Source of the DNA: Sindora glabra
Lineage: Eukaryota; Streptophyta; Magnoliopsida; Fabales; Fabaceae
Length of the DNA: 64,000 nucleotides
Direction: 5' to 3'
Assembly: GCA_020226215.1 (NCBI GenBank)
Contig: CM035231.1
Location: forward strand, 54,774,876-54,838,875
The notes under the pieces are model-generated. The model had not been told where the DNA came from and made no database searches. It saw only the letters and a list, made by a program, of their open reading frames with translations. This document shows, in pieces, positions 49,420 to 60,785 of this stretch. The stretch's first letter is position 1; every line of letters starts with the position of its first letter. Made by a program: the position numbers and the translations under genes.

Positions 49420-50891
49420 CTTATGTAATGGTGTGTTAAAAAAAAAATTAAATGGTTCCATTTTGAAAGCTCTCCTAATTTTAAATCTCTAGAGAAAGTG
49501 GATCAAATCAACTTGGTGCTACATTAATGTAAACAAATTGTAATTAGGCTTGATAGGGATGTTTTAAGACCTTTGACTGATTCTATTCCAAATTGTTCTT
49601 CTAAGTTGGAACTAGTCATGACCTCTCTAATTCTAATTGGTGGGTTACTCAATTATACAACTTTATTAATTCATAGCAACATAAAATATAAGAAAATAAT
49701 AGGAGGCTGCTTGCTAAGTCCTTCAACTTGGTCCACTTGCTTTGGCCACTTCTTCCACATGGCAGCTGCGTTATATTATATAAAATAGCATTAAGATTTA
49801 TATGGAGAAAGTCAGTTTGATTGTTAACATAAAATTAATCAAAGGTTATTGGCTAAATGCTTGTCTAATCTCAAAAGTAGCTTGAGTTCCTTTTGCAAAC
49901 GTTAAATTACTATCGAGAGTTTTATATTGTTACGACTAATGATTTATTTTGCATCTTTTAATGCAAAGATAGAATGAGATAATATTTAATCACCTAGAGC
50001 TCAAAAGAACTCTAGGGAATGTATCTATATCTATTAGAGAAAGAAAGAAGGTGATGCAGTGGCTAAGCCTATTATCACTTAAGAGGGGGAATAACTTAGG
50101 ATGTTGAAAACTCTCATAATCCTATTTTGAAGATAAGTATTATTAGAGTTTTTAGTTCCAATCATTATTATGAATTTTATTTACATGAGATTTTTCAACG
50201 ATTATATTTTAACAGTTATTTTTCAGTAATTAGTTTATAACATTTATTTTCCATTAATGATAACTTTATCATAGTTATAATTTTCTTCTCCTATATGCCT
50301 ATTATTTGAGAACTTTTGAAATTATTTAAAAGCTTCCTCTTTTCCCTCAAATTACCTCTTCTTTTCCGTTGTATTTTCTCAATTATCAAAATTTTTGTTG
50401 GATTAATATTTATTGTGTTTATATATGTTTTGATTGCACAACCAAAACAGCAAAGTTTATTAAATCTTGGAGGATTGCTGCCTAAAACTTTGCATGAAAT
50501 GTGGAATAACCCTTCAAGATAATAAATCTATACACGTCATATTCCCAATTTTTCTAACAATTAATACATGGATAATATTAACCATGAACCCCAAAGCAGT
50601 GCCTAAGGTGCAGTAATTAACCATGTAAAAACTTTGTGGGAACAACATGATTCCTCCTTTAAAAGGTTGATTGATTTTTCACGTCTGAAATGAAAGGAAA
50701 CTACAAGTTACTCCAGCCGCCGAAAAACAACAATTTAATTAGCATTCTTTTCAAAATACTTAGGTAGAATGAGAGAGACTATTATATACTATTAAATTTT
50801 ATTATATATTAATTTTTTTTAAAAAAATAAAATTTAATATATTAAATAATAAGAAGTCAACGATTAAATCTAATAATGTATTAGCACACCA
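49420..50891. other. Intergenic DNA, no gene recognised
   Basis: Two short plus-strand frames (49573-49788, 50316-50522) show no domain. The second is hydrophobic but lies in T-rich DNA, so chance is likely. Nothing else is recognised. Confidence 0.4.
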
Positions 50892-50896
50892 CGATC

Positions 50897-50992
50897 ATCC
50901 GCCAAGAATAGCATATATAATCTTTGGTACTTGTAGCCTATACGTATAGAGCTAGCCACTTGCCTCTTCTGCGGCTCTTCATGCAACTGCAT
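50897..50992 (-). pseudogene. Duplicated coding-like block, copy 2
   Basis: 32 codons from ATG at 50992 with LHEEPQKRQVASSIRIGYKY, continuing open for a few residues (LADDRG). Just upstream on the minus strand AACAACCAG precedes it and could be a splice acceptor. Substitutions relative to copy 1 are concentrated at third positions. Product unknown; see copy 1. Confidence 0.45.
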
Positions 50993-51020
50993 GCTGAGAA
51001 TCCTCTGGTTGTTAAATTTT

Positions 51021-51047
51021 ATATATATATACACACACACACACACA
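51021..51047. repeat. (AT)n(AC)n microsatellite
   Basis: Five AT units followed by eight AC units. Confidence 0.95.
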
Positions 51048-51164
51048 TAATATATTATCCAGAATCTCAATTTAAAACAAAAGGCAAATTTTTATAATTA
51101 ATGTGAAATACCATTCCCAATACCCAACTACTTTAATTGAATCTAAAAAGAATAAAGTAAAATT

Positions 51165-51310
51165 CTTCGCCTTGGCCTAACTGATAAGACTCACTTTTTG
51201 TTACTAATGTCATGAATTTAAATTCTATAGAAATTTTTTTTTAAAAAAATTAATTAGGTGATTTTAGTAAAATAAATATAATTGTAAGTGTTAAAAAAAA
51301 ATAAATAATA
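51165..51310 (+). mobile_element. Possible tRNA-derived SINE head
   Basis: CTTGGCCTAACTGATAAGAC resembles a tRNA A box (TGGCNNAGTGG) and about 40 bases on, GAATTTAAATTC resembles a degraded B box (GGTTCGAATCC), followed by an A/T tail. The same sequence lies inverted in copy 1 near 40700-40800. The match is weak and no target duplication was found. Confidence 0.3.
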
Positions 51311-51783
51311 TGTCATGATTAGAAAAATAAAAAAGCCAGGTTCTATTTTGAAAAATGGAAAGAAATTTTAATTTATAAGTAGTGGGAACGGAAAAGAGAG
51401 TTAAGAAGAGGACCTTGTCGGGAGGAACATATAATATGCCTTCACGTGAAAGAGCAGGTACACATAGAGAACATACATAGAGGAACGCCAGGAAAAGATG
51501 GTTTGTTCATATATTCATTTTTGGTAGCCCTATTTCCTTGCAACTAAGAATTGAAAGAAAACCTAATACATTACTTCAATTTAGCATGGCATAATTGAAG
51601 AAATTTTTTTTCTTTATTTGAAGGAAGGAAATGAGAATTAAAAAAAATCCTTAAAAAATTAATGATGAAGTATTCTTATTTTTTTATAGCTATGAACAAA
51701 TCATTAATTAAAGATTTATGAATTTAAATTACAATTGTAATTGTCGTTGCAAAAAAAATTTATCCCTAAATACAAGATATTAA

Positions 51784-52369
51784 GATTCTATTTCGTATAA
51801 ATAGTTAATAAGTTAACTAATAAGTTAGCTATTAACTAATAAATTAACAATTGTATAAGAAATATTTTATAAAATTAGATGTTACTTTAATTGAAATTAC
51901 AAAATGATATGAAAGAATATATTAATAGAAATAGATATATAAATTAAAATAATTTATATTTATCTAAAAATTAAATTATATTAATATTATTAAGATAATA
52001 ATTAAAATAAAAAAATATAATATTTAATGTTTAATTAATTATATTTTATGAACTTACAAATTTATTTACTTATACAATTTATGTTTCTTATTATCTATAA
52101 TAGAATTATAATTATTTAAAATATAAAGATAAATTTAGGTTTATATTATAAAAGATATGGATTGTAAATTAATAAAAAATAAAGATATATTTAAAAAACT
52201 TTTAAAGAGGTGGTAGATTATAAATTATAAATTATTCAAGATCGTTTATTAAATTAAAATTTATTTTTTTAATAAATTAATACGAAAAATATATTTTTAG
52301 GTTAACTTATAATTTATTAAATATATCAATAAATTATAAATTAACTTATTTATTATATAAAATGAAGCC
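51784..52369. mobile_element. Tourist-like MITE, copy B
   Basis: 586 bp, left end GATTCTATTTCGTATAAATA, right end (reverse complement) GGCTTCATTTTATATAATAA, flanked by TAA on both sides (51781-51783 and 52370-52372). The related segment at 40.9-41.0 kb has the same surrounding sequence with one TAA and no insert, which confirms the insertion and its 3-bp target. It belongs to the same family as the copies at 1464, 54960 and 55187. Confidence 0.9.
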
Positions 52370-52642
52370 TAAAAGTAATCATTACAACTTAAATTACAGA
52401 ATATGATCACACTTGCTATAATTTCAATATTATAATTATATTATATGATATGATTTACAATTTAATATCGTTGATAATATATAATTATAAGTATTCTTAC
52501 CAAAAAAATATATAATAGTAAGTATTCAAAATTCCCATTTTCTTATAAATTGATCAAAATAGTCAAATGGGTCGCCCTTTTTAGGCTTCACTCAAACTAT
52601 TCTTCCTTTTCTTGTCATCGTTTTCTCCATGTATGTTTCATT

Positions 52643-54959
52643 GCAGGGTTTGAGATTCACTTTGTGGTGCTTGCATTGTTTAGGAAATCCATGAGTTGTA
52701 GCACATAATTTGGTTCCTCTCTCTTTCAGACTGTGCTAGCTAGCTATTGGGGTTTTGCTTACTTGTACTTCTCCAAAATGATTTATTTGAAAGGAATGAG
52801 AAAGAATACTTTAGCTGCAATATCTTACTCAAAAGGAAAAAACAATGTGTAAGAAAGATGCAAGTTGCTTTATTCATGTACATGATCCCACTTAAATCAG
52901 TTGACAGTGTATGGAGTTCAGGATTTTTACTGATATTTCAAATATGGTACACCGTACATGTATTTTCAGCACTTGGTGATAAAAAATTGCAAGCTACTTG
53001 CAGTGATTTTGACAGTTATCTAGTTGAGATATATTTCCTTTTTCATTATATTAATTAGTCCATATTAGAGCCGTTGAAAGAGTTTGTTTGTTCGCCGGAT
53101 TTTACACATTCAGGCCATTAAAATTCAGGTTTATTTAAACGCAGAATAAATTCAGTCCAACTCGGGTGACCCACGATCTGTATACCTATTCCATATATTT
53201 TTATTTTCTTAAATTTTAATTTTTTAATTATTATGTAAGTTTAAATTATTAATTCAAATAAAATCATACCCTTCTCTCTCGCTTTTAGTTATATAAGATT
53301 GTGCAAATAATTATTTGTAAATGATATTTTTATTTTGTGAATATTTTATAATTTATTCATATATGCATAATATTTTATTCATGTTATATATAGACATTAA
53401 ATTAAATATGTTATGATTTATTTATAAATGAATATATGACGTTTTAAAATATTTTTATAATTTTTTATTATTTTAAAATTTAAAAATTTAAAATATTTTA
53501 AAATAAAAAAGATGAATAAAAACTAGCGGGCCAATTAGCACTAGACTAAGATTTTAGATTTGGAAGCCCGTGAAATACTAGGGCCGGCCCAATCCAGCAA
53601 GTTTAACAGCTGCAACCTAGAAGCAATTTTTAGATTTTATTTATTTTGTTACAAAGTATTTTTGTAAAAAATATTATTTATATATATTATTGGTAAAGAG
53701 TTATATGCCATCTATATATGTGATTTAAAAAAATTATACTTAAAATTTTAGTAATAGAGAAAAATAAATTTCTCTTAAAAAAGAAGTTATTTTTTAAAAT
53801 TATTTCTGTTAAAAAGAAAGAAGTTATTTTTTAAAATTATTTCTGTTAAAAAGAAAGAAGTTATTTTTTTAAATTATTTATATTTGACATTAATCAAATA
53901 AATATTTTTTATTTTAATATTTTATAAGTACATTTTATGAAAAATGATTTCTGTGGAAACAAACGAGTTGGAATTGAAGTAACAATATTTCAAATATCAT
54001 CTCCTTTTAAAATGTAAGATATATTTAAAAATTATTATAATTATTGGTGAAAAATTATAAATAAATTTTGAATTTTATATTTTTTCATCAATAATCGATG
54101 GTAATTCATTTTAGCTTTTATAACATATCTTCAAAAAAGGGGGGAAAAACACAAATTAGGTATGGTTAGCGCCTTCCAATACTGGCTTAATACGTGGCAG
54201 CAGCCTACGTACACAAAGGACCTACCTGGCCGCGGAAACCCAGTAAGGCAGTGCTATAATTCTTACTTCTTAACCTAAAGGTCAGATTTCAGACCTATAT
54301 CTTTTCTTTTATAGTAGGAAACTACTAAAAAGGAATTGTATGTATATTATTATTTATCACATTATTCAAATATTATGAATTAATAATATATAAATTTATT
54401 TTATTTGATAATTAATTAAATATAAATAATAAATTAATAATTATGATAAAAAATTAAATTAATTTAAAATTAATTATTGAATAAAATGAATTCAGATATA
54501 TTAATTAATAATATTTAAATAATAATATTTAAGAATTACGTAATAAATAATCCCTCCATAAATACTTTTTATCGGAGATAAGCAAGGTCTTAAAGCGGAG
54601 GAGGAAAAAACCTATCAGACGAAGATTCCACCCTTTCACTGAAGGACAACATCCACATAGTACTGTTCGTTGTACAATTAAAAATTTTCACATCATTTCC
54701 ACTTTAAATGCGAGCATCCTTTAAATGTCTAACCGCCTTTTACACGGGGAGACTTTTGTGAGATATATTGAGTATGCAAGCAATCTTTTCTAATTGCGTA
54801 CTGATTACTTATAATCAAGCTATTTTTAGTGTGAATCCAGATTAGTTGCCGTAAATGCCAATGTAATTAAGTTGTTGGCTATCAATTGGCGTGAGGTTCG
54901 CAGCAATTTGTGTGGATTTCATATCAATAGATAGATAGCAACTAAATTGTAATGGTTTA
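52643..54959. other. Intergenic DNA, no gene recognised
   Basis: A 103-codon plus frame at 52747-53058 has mixed composition but no domain I recognise. A less AT-rich patch at 54160-54260 contains TACGTGGCAG (an ABRE/G-box-like core) and could be a promoter fragment, but no gene follows. The block GTTATTTTTTAAAATTATTTCTGTTAAAAAGAAAGAA is repeated in tandem near 53788-53875. Confidence 0.4.
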
Positions 54960-56147
54960 GGCCTCATTTCGCGCAATAAATAAGTTAACTTATAACTTAT
55001 TGACCTGGTTAATAATCTAAAGATATTTCTCGCACTAACTTATAAAGTACTGCAGACATCTTATAAATTTTGATTTAATAAGTTACTTATACTAGCTTAT
55101 AAGTTATAAGCTACTATTTTTTTAATTTCTTTCTAAATCTATCATTATTTTTTTTTAATTTACAATCTATATCTTTTGTAATATAAGATTCCGTTTCGCG
55201 CAACTAACTAATAGTTGATAAGTTACTTAATAATTGATAACTGATAACTTATAACTTATAACTAATAGCTAATAGATAATAAACTAATTGAAATATTTCG
55301 TAAAATTAATTGTTAAATTAGTTGAAATTGTAAAATGACATAAAAATATATTAATAAAAATATATAATTAAAATAATTTATATTTATTAAAAAATTAAAA
55401 ATTAAAAATTAAATTATATTAATGTAATTAAAAAATTTAAAATAAAAGTATAATTTTTAATATTTAATTAGTTTATAAAATTATAATTACTTAAAATATA
55501 ATTAAATATATTTTGTAAAAATTAGTTAAATTTATATTATAAAAGATATAGATTATAAATTAAAAAAAAGAATAAGGATATATTTGGAAAGAATTTAAAA
55601 AAATAGTAGATTATAAATTATAAGTTATTCTGTATAACTTATTAAATAAGAGTTTATAAGTTACATGGAGTAACTTATAAATTAGTATGAGAAATACCTC
55701 TAGAGATTAGCTTATAACTTATTGACCAGGTCAATAAGTTATTAAAATATAAGTTAGTTTATTTATTTTACGAAATTGAATAATTTTTAAAAAATATATT
55801 TAATTATATTTTAAGTAATTATGATTTTATAATAAATATTAAAATAAAAATTATATAAATAAATAAATATATAAATTTATAAAATATAATTAATTAAATA
55901 TTAAAAATTATCCTTTTATTTTAAAATTTTTAAATAGAGTAATACAATTTAATTTTTAGATAAATATAAATTATTTTAATTATATATATTTCTATTAATA
56001 TATTCTTTTATATCATTTTATAATTTCAGCTAATTTAATCGCTAATTTTACAAAAAATTTAGTTAGTTTATTAGCTATCAGTTATCAGCTCATTTATCAG
56101 TTACCAAATAGTTTATCAGCTATTAGCTAATTACGCGAAGCAAAGCC
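54960..56147. mobile_element. Tourist-like MITE, copy C (host of a nested copy)
   Basis: Outer ends GGCCTCATTTCGCGCAATAA and, reverse complemented on the right, GGCTTTGCTTCGCGTAATTA, flanked by TTA on both sides (54957-54959 and 56148-56150). Without the inner copy and its duplication it is about 591 bp, the family size. It lies in opposite orientation to copies A, B and D. Confidence 0.85.
55187..55780. mobile_element. Tourist-like MITE, copy D, nested in copy C
   Basis: 594 bp, left end GATTCCGTTTCGCGCAACTA, right end ...TTTACGAAATTGAA, flanked by TAA at 55184-55186 and 55781-55783. Its interior matches copies A and B (for example the block TTTATATTATAAAAGATATAGATT). It was inserted in the opposite orientation into an existing copy of the same family. 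Confidence 0.85.
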
Positions 56148-56150
56148 TTA

Positions 56151-58258
56151 AGTTGTAATTGTAGTTATTGTGAGTGATCTTTTTCCATTTTTAACTTCTG
56201 AAAAAGAAATTCAAGACTTATGGTTGACAATCTTATTTGTGTATAGTGCAGTGGCAGTAATGTTTTCTTGTGAAATTCTATTTTTTAGTATCTTGTATAA
56301 ACATGGTAAGTGGTTTGCTCCCCTTGTCATAAATAAAAATATAAAAATGTTATAGATCCTAAAAATGAAAATTGAAATTGAATTGTGAATTTCTCATATT
56401 TATTAAATTAAATTTTATAAATTTATTTTATCATCGTATATTTAATAATAATTTTTAATTTTGATCCAAAATTTAATTTTGAATATTATTTTTTATGTAT
56501 GTAACATTCTCATGACTTATGGGCAAAGAATAAGATTATAACATGAGTAAATTGAAACATTACTGAATCTTTCAAAGCATAGAACCTTCAAAATGAAAAT
56601 ATGAAATATTAATGGTAGAAACTCAAGTGTATTTTTTGTAATGCCCAAGCTAGAAATGAACTAAAGTTGCAGTGTAGTGGACTACTCAGAGCTAGACATT
56701 GATAATATAGAACCTTAAGATTCCAAGGATAGGCATTGGTTGGTGAACAAGATGCTGGAATAATGTGGCATTGTGGTATCATGTCATTCATCCTGAATCG
56801 TGCAACTTAATGATGATTCCATTTAACCTTTGCCAATGGTTTGCAAAGTGAACCCTTAAAAAGGGCACAAGTGGACAAAAAATCCTTTCTATATAAGCAA
56901 CACCACCTTTTGTTTCACATAATAATACAATACCTTTGATAAGCTCTTTTTATTTTGAATATCTTCATGCTGTCTTTTGCTGTTTATTTCAAGATTTGAA
57001 TGTTTGCTTTTGATCTTACAATAATTGTGTAATGGAGGAAAAAGAAAATGGAACTGATGCAGTTTAATCATCCTGAAGATATCAGATCACTACACGCACT
57101 TTGCATATTCCTTTGAGAAAACTTGAAACCAAGTCCTAAATTGTGATTAGGATTGTAATTATGTCGTTATTAGTAAAATTAGTAATTTATGTAAAAAATT
57201 ACAATTATGAATCAAGAACATCATAACTGTATATTAAGATTACAATCACAACAACCGCTATGTGTCTCTATTTGAATATAACTTCAAACATTTATAAGAA
57301 TATCTACTTCCAACTTATCATTTATTTGTGCAATTGAAACACAACTTTCACATTTTTCTTCCCCATGCAAAAAGTATTAGAATTGAAGTTAAAATGAAAA
57401 AAAAAAAATCCCATCATATCGATTTTGGGCACAAATTAACTGGTTAATAATTGCATGAGAAGACAAAACTTATCAAATTAATCAATGGGAAGTTAATTAT
57501 GACTTTGTATTTCGAAATTTTAATCTTGTTGCAATGTTATATATAGTGTGAGTGCTAATGCATATTTTTGAAGAAATTTCCGTATAATATAGTATCTTTT
57601 CTGAAAATGATTCTTTCGTTTATCTAATTAGTTATATGATGATCAATATATTATGTACTAAAGCTGCTATCTTTTAAGGATGGCTTTGACAGAAAGGATT
57701 ACCATGGAATATAATAACAATGGAAGATATATTGCATAATCAGTTACAATAATGCATTAACTCAAAAAGGAAATTAAGAGAAAAAAAGGAGTGTATTTAC
57801 TGTTTTTTAAAAACAGTTTCCTTTTTTCATTTTCAAAAATAGAAGAATATGTTTGAGAATTTAATTTAAAATCTATTTTTAAAAATTATAATTTTAAATT
57901 TGTAACTTAAATTCAAAATAACTTATAGATATTCTCTTAATTTATTCTTTAATTTTCATATCAATTTAAATAAAATATTTTTATTTGCAATACTGATCAT
58001 CCTTTATTGTTTTTTTTTTTTCATTCAAAAACAGTTTTTGAAAATAAAAAAAAATTAAGGACAGTTTCTAAAAATATAAAGATAAAAATACATCCAACTA
58101 CACTTGAAATCACTAGATCTGATGTATATATCTTGAATTATACTCCCTAACTGCTGTGGACAAGAAATTATAAACTCTTTCCTTCAACAAGGTTTTGGCG
58201 AATTTAAGTTTCAAAGAATAAATACAATTTTTTTAACATTGTTTTTCTATGTAAATTG
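56151..58258. other. Intergenic DNA, no gene recognised
   Basis: Short frames at 56170-56355 (plus) and 56609-56791 and 56889-57071 (minus) show no recognisable domain. A possible small foldback lies at about 57790-58095, with partly complementary edges (TGTATTTACTGTTTTTTAAA and, reversed, ATGTATTTTTATCTTTATAT), but I could not define its ends. Confidence 0.4.
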
Positions 58259-58516
58259 AAAATCTATTTTAGTCCCTATAAAATTAAATTTTTATCAATT
58301 TCATCACTAATTAAAAGTTTACATCAATCTATTCCATATAAAATTAAAAATTCTTAAATTTTAATCCTTTTATAGATGAGATAAAATACTAAATTATTAT
58401 ATGAAAGAAGTAAAATTTGAGAATTTTTTAATTTTATAAAGACTAAATTGATATGAACTTTAAATTAGGAATAAAATTGATAAAAATTCAATTTTATAGA
58501 GATCAAAATAGATTTT
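58259..58516. mobile_element. Foldback MITE
   Basis: A 258-bp element that is almost entirely an imperfect inverted repeat with arms of about 115 bp. It begins AAAATCTATTTTAGTCCCTA; the right end, reverse complemented, begins AAAATCTATTTTGATCTCTA. RNA from it would fold into one long hairpin, the usual source of small RNAs from such elements. I found no clear target duplication. Confidence 0.75.
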
Positions 58517-59197
58517 TAATCTTATCTCTGTAGTAAAACTCATCCTAAAATAAAACTATAGTAAATACATAAGTGCAGAATTATATCGTGATGCTTTCTA
58601 AAGAAAAAAAAAAATACATAATGACATTGACACATTAATAATATAGTGATATTTAATATTAACTTAAAATTTTACTCTTTAACATGTTAGTAATATTCCA
58701 TATTACTTTAGAAGCTATATTTGTTTAACATGCTTGAAGTTCACATTTAAAACTATACTTATATGCATTAATTGAATTATTGCTTCCATTATTATAAAAA
58801 CAATAAAAATATGCAGTGATGAGTTGGAAACTTTGGTTGTTCAATAATTAAAGAGTTTCATCTTCCCATTTAATCAAGGAACCTGAAGTTAAAACGTTTC
58901 TTCAAATTAATTGTCAAATGAGATCAAGAAAACAGAAAAAAATTCATCAACCAAAGTTGCATTTGCTTTTAGTTTTTTGTTTGAACGTCGTATAAAAAAA
59001 AGAATAATACTAGAATAGGATATCAAAGTTATATCAAATTAATTAATCTAGTCATCTGAAAAGTATAAGAAAAATACAGGAGATGATTAAGAACTGAAAG
59101 CTCCAATGATATCAAGAAAACAAGAAATAAATAAAATAACCGCACCTTCTAACAATAACAATGAATCAATCTTTACATTATTATAAGGACCACATTA
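58517..59197. other. Intergenic DNA downstream of the small gene
   Basis: AT-rich DNA, no ORF. It separates the foldback MITE from the 3' end of the gene at 59301. Confidence 0.5.
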
Positions 59198-59203
59198 TTT
59201 ATT
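59198..59203 (-). terminator. Poly(A) signal of the small gene
   Basis: AATAAA on the minus strand, 98 bases after the stop codon of the gene at 59301-59540. Cleavage would be expected a few tens of bases further on, near 59170-59185. Confidence 0.55.
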
Positions 59204-59300
59204 GCAGCCAAGCAAAGCTGGGAATTTAACATAAAAACTAGATCTACAATGCAAGAATTAATAATGGAAAATAACCATAAATATTATTTAAATTAATTAA

Positions 59301-59540
59301 TTAAGAAGCAAACTGGTGGTCAGAGTCAGAAACTCTGGAAGCATAGAATCTGGCAATGAAAGCAGAAGCTTTGCTGTCAATTCCAGGCTCTGCAACCCAA
59401 CGCCTACCGTCTTCATCACTTGCAAATATCCTTCCGCCGCCATTGTAGCCATCCCAGTAGTGGTCGTCGTCCCTGCTGCTTGAGAAACATGCTTTGAAGA
59501 TGTTGCAGAAGGAGAATAAAGATGACCTTTTTGCCCCCAT
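59301..59540 (-). CDS. Small uncharacterised plant protein (79 aa)
   Basis: A single-exon gene of 79 residues. The N-terminus MGAKRSSLFSFCNIFKACFSS is basic and Ser/Cys/Phe-rich; Gly at position 2 makes N-myristoylation possible. Next comes an acidic/Gly patch (DDDHYWDGYNGGG) and then the C-terminal block DEDGRRWVAEPGIDSKASAF followed by IARFYASRV. That block is a type I associate with small conserved plant proteins and it distantly recalls the DUF761 C-terminal motif; function is unknown. Start choice: ATG at 59540 sits in AAGAATGG, a good plant context. The gene stands alone, with a TATA box upstream and AATAAA downstream. It is less AT-rich than its surroundings and has no stop or frameshift, unlike everything else coding here. 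I am fairly sure it is real and unsure what it does. Confidence 0.8.
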   Translation of the reverse strand: MGAKRSSLFSFCNIFKACFSSSRDDDHYWDGYNGGGRIFASDEDGRRWVAEPGIDSKASAFIARFYASRVSDSDHQFAS

Positions 59541-59809
59541 TCTTAGTCCTCTCTTTCCTAGCTAGCTTCTTCTGCTTCTCCTTCTCCGGCTGGTTATTGG
59601 GATTTGTGAGAGAGTCAAGTTAAAGAACACTTACAAAATACAAACCAATCTTGAATTCAGAAGGTGAGTACTTGGGCTTTAAGCAACCCTTCTGCAAGTG
59701 ATTTCTATTTTTCAGGTGGAGGATATGGACTGTGCTTGGATTTGGGATATGGGAAGCTATCTCTTTCTCTTCCTCACGGTTTGTGGTACCGTGGAGTTGC
59801 TGGGGCTTG

Positions 59810-59819
59810 TATTTATAGG
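59810..59819 (-). promoter_or_regulatory. TATA box of the small gene
   Basis: CCTATAAATA on the minus strand, about 270 bases before the start codon. A transcription start near 59780 would give a leader of about 240 bases, which contains pyrimidine/purine-rich stretches typical of plant 5' UTRs. The surrounding 59600-59850 is conspicuously less AT-rich. Confidence 0.65.
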
Positions 59820-59871
59820 GTGGAAAGTACATGCACCCGCTGCTAGCTACAAATAATCGAAGGTGGTACAA

Positions 59872-60730
59872 TTATTTATTTCTCCCAAACAGTTCCTAAC
59901 TGTACATATGGCACAGTGATTTGGACCGATCTTATTTCTTTACGATGACGTGGAATATTTTTAATATTTTTAAAAATATTTTAAGAAAATATTATATTTT
60001 CATATTTAGTTCAAAGTTTAAAAAAATACTTAAAAATATTACATTCTTGCAAATATTTTTAATCCACCTTTTTTTCAAATATTTTCTTGAGAAATTGAGA
60101 TGAGAATTTCAATTTCCTATAAAATGAGAATGTTGATATTAAAATAAAAAAATAAAATTATTTTCATATTTAATTTTTTCTTATTTATCATTTTATTAAA
60201 TAATTTTTAATTTAAATTAAAAAATAATTATTACTTTACTTTTAAACTATTTTTATTATGAAGAAATATAATAACATTAATTTTTTTAACCATAATTCCT
60301 TTTCTATTATTATTTCTAATGTTTGAAAATTTATTTCAATATGATTATATATATGTGATTTTTAATTAAAAAATAATATAACAGGCTTGGGTTTTTTTAA
60401 AAAAATTTAAAAAGGCATATTTATACATAAAAATAAAAAATAATATTATTTTTATATTAGAAAAGAAATTATAATGTAAAATTTAATACTAATATGAAAC
60501 ATAATTATAAAAATGATTTAACCATGAAAATTTATAATTTTGTAAAAAGAGAAATATCAAATATATTTAATATTATGATAATAATTTAAATAAATTATGC
60601 TTACTTTATTTTAATAATTGATTTAATAATAATGTTAATAATTATAATAATAAAGTATAAAATACTAGAATATAATAAAGTATAACATATAAAAGTATAA
60701 TACATTAAGTATTGAAACATAATAAAGTGT

Positions 60731-60733
<3 letters not shown>
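59872..60733. other. AT-rich upstream region
   Basis: Upstream of the small gene. Mostly TTAAAAATATTT-like low-complexity DNA with no ORF or transposon ends that I can define. Confidence 0.45.

Positions 60734-60781
<48 letters not shown>
60734..60781. repeat. (AT)n microsatellite
   Basis: About 48 bases of AT dinucleotides. Confidence 0.95.

Positions 60782-60785
<4 letters not shown>

Larger units (their letters stand above)
50892..52642. repeat. Segmental duplication, copy 2 (with MITE insertion)
   Basis: Partner of 40306-41200. It is longer because it contains MITE copy B (51784-52369), an AT/AC microsatellite (51021-51047) and a longer middle segment. The segment 51100-51665 lies in opposite orientation to its counterpart at 40428-40855. 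The direct-matching tail runs from the block ATAGCTATGAACAAATCATTAA to CCATGTATGTTTCATTG. Confidence 0.8.

Noticed and set aside
52747..53058. 103-codon plus-strand ORF
   Set aside because: Mixed hydrophobic translation without any motif, and no supporting promoter or splice sites; probably chance.
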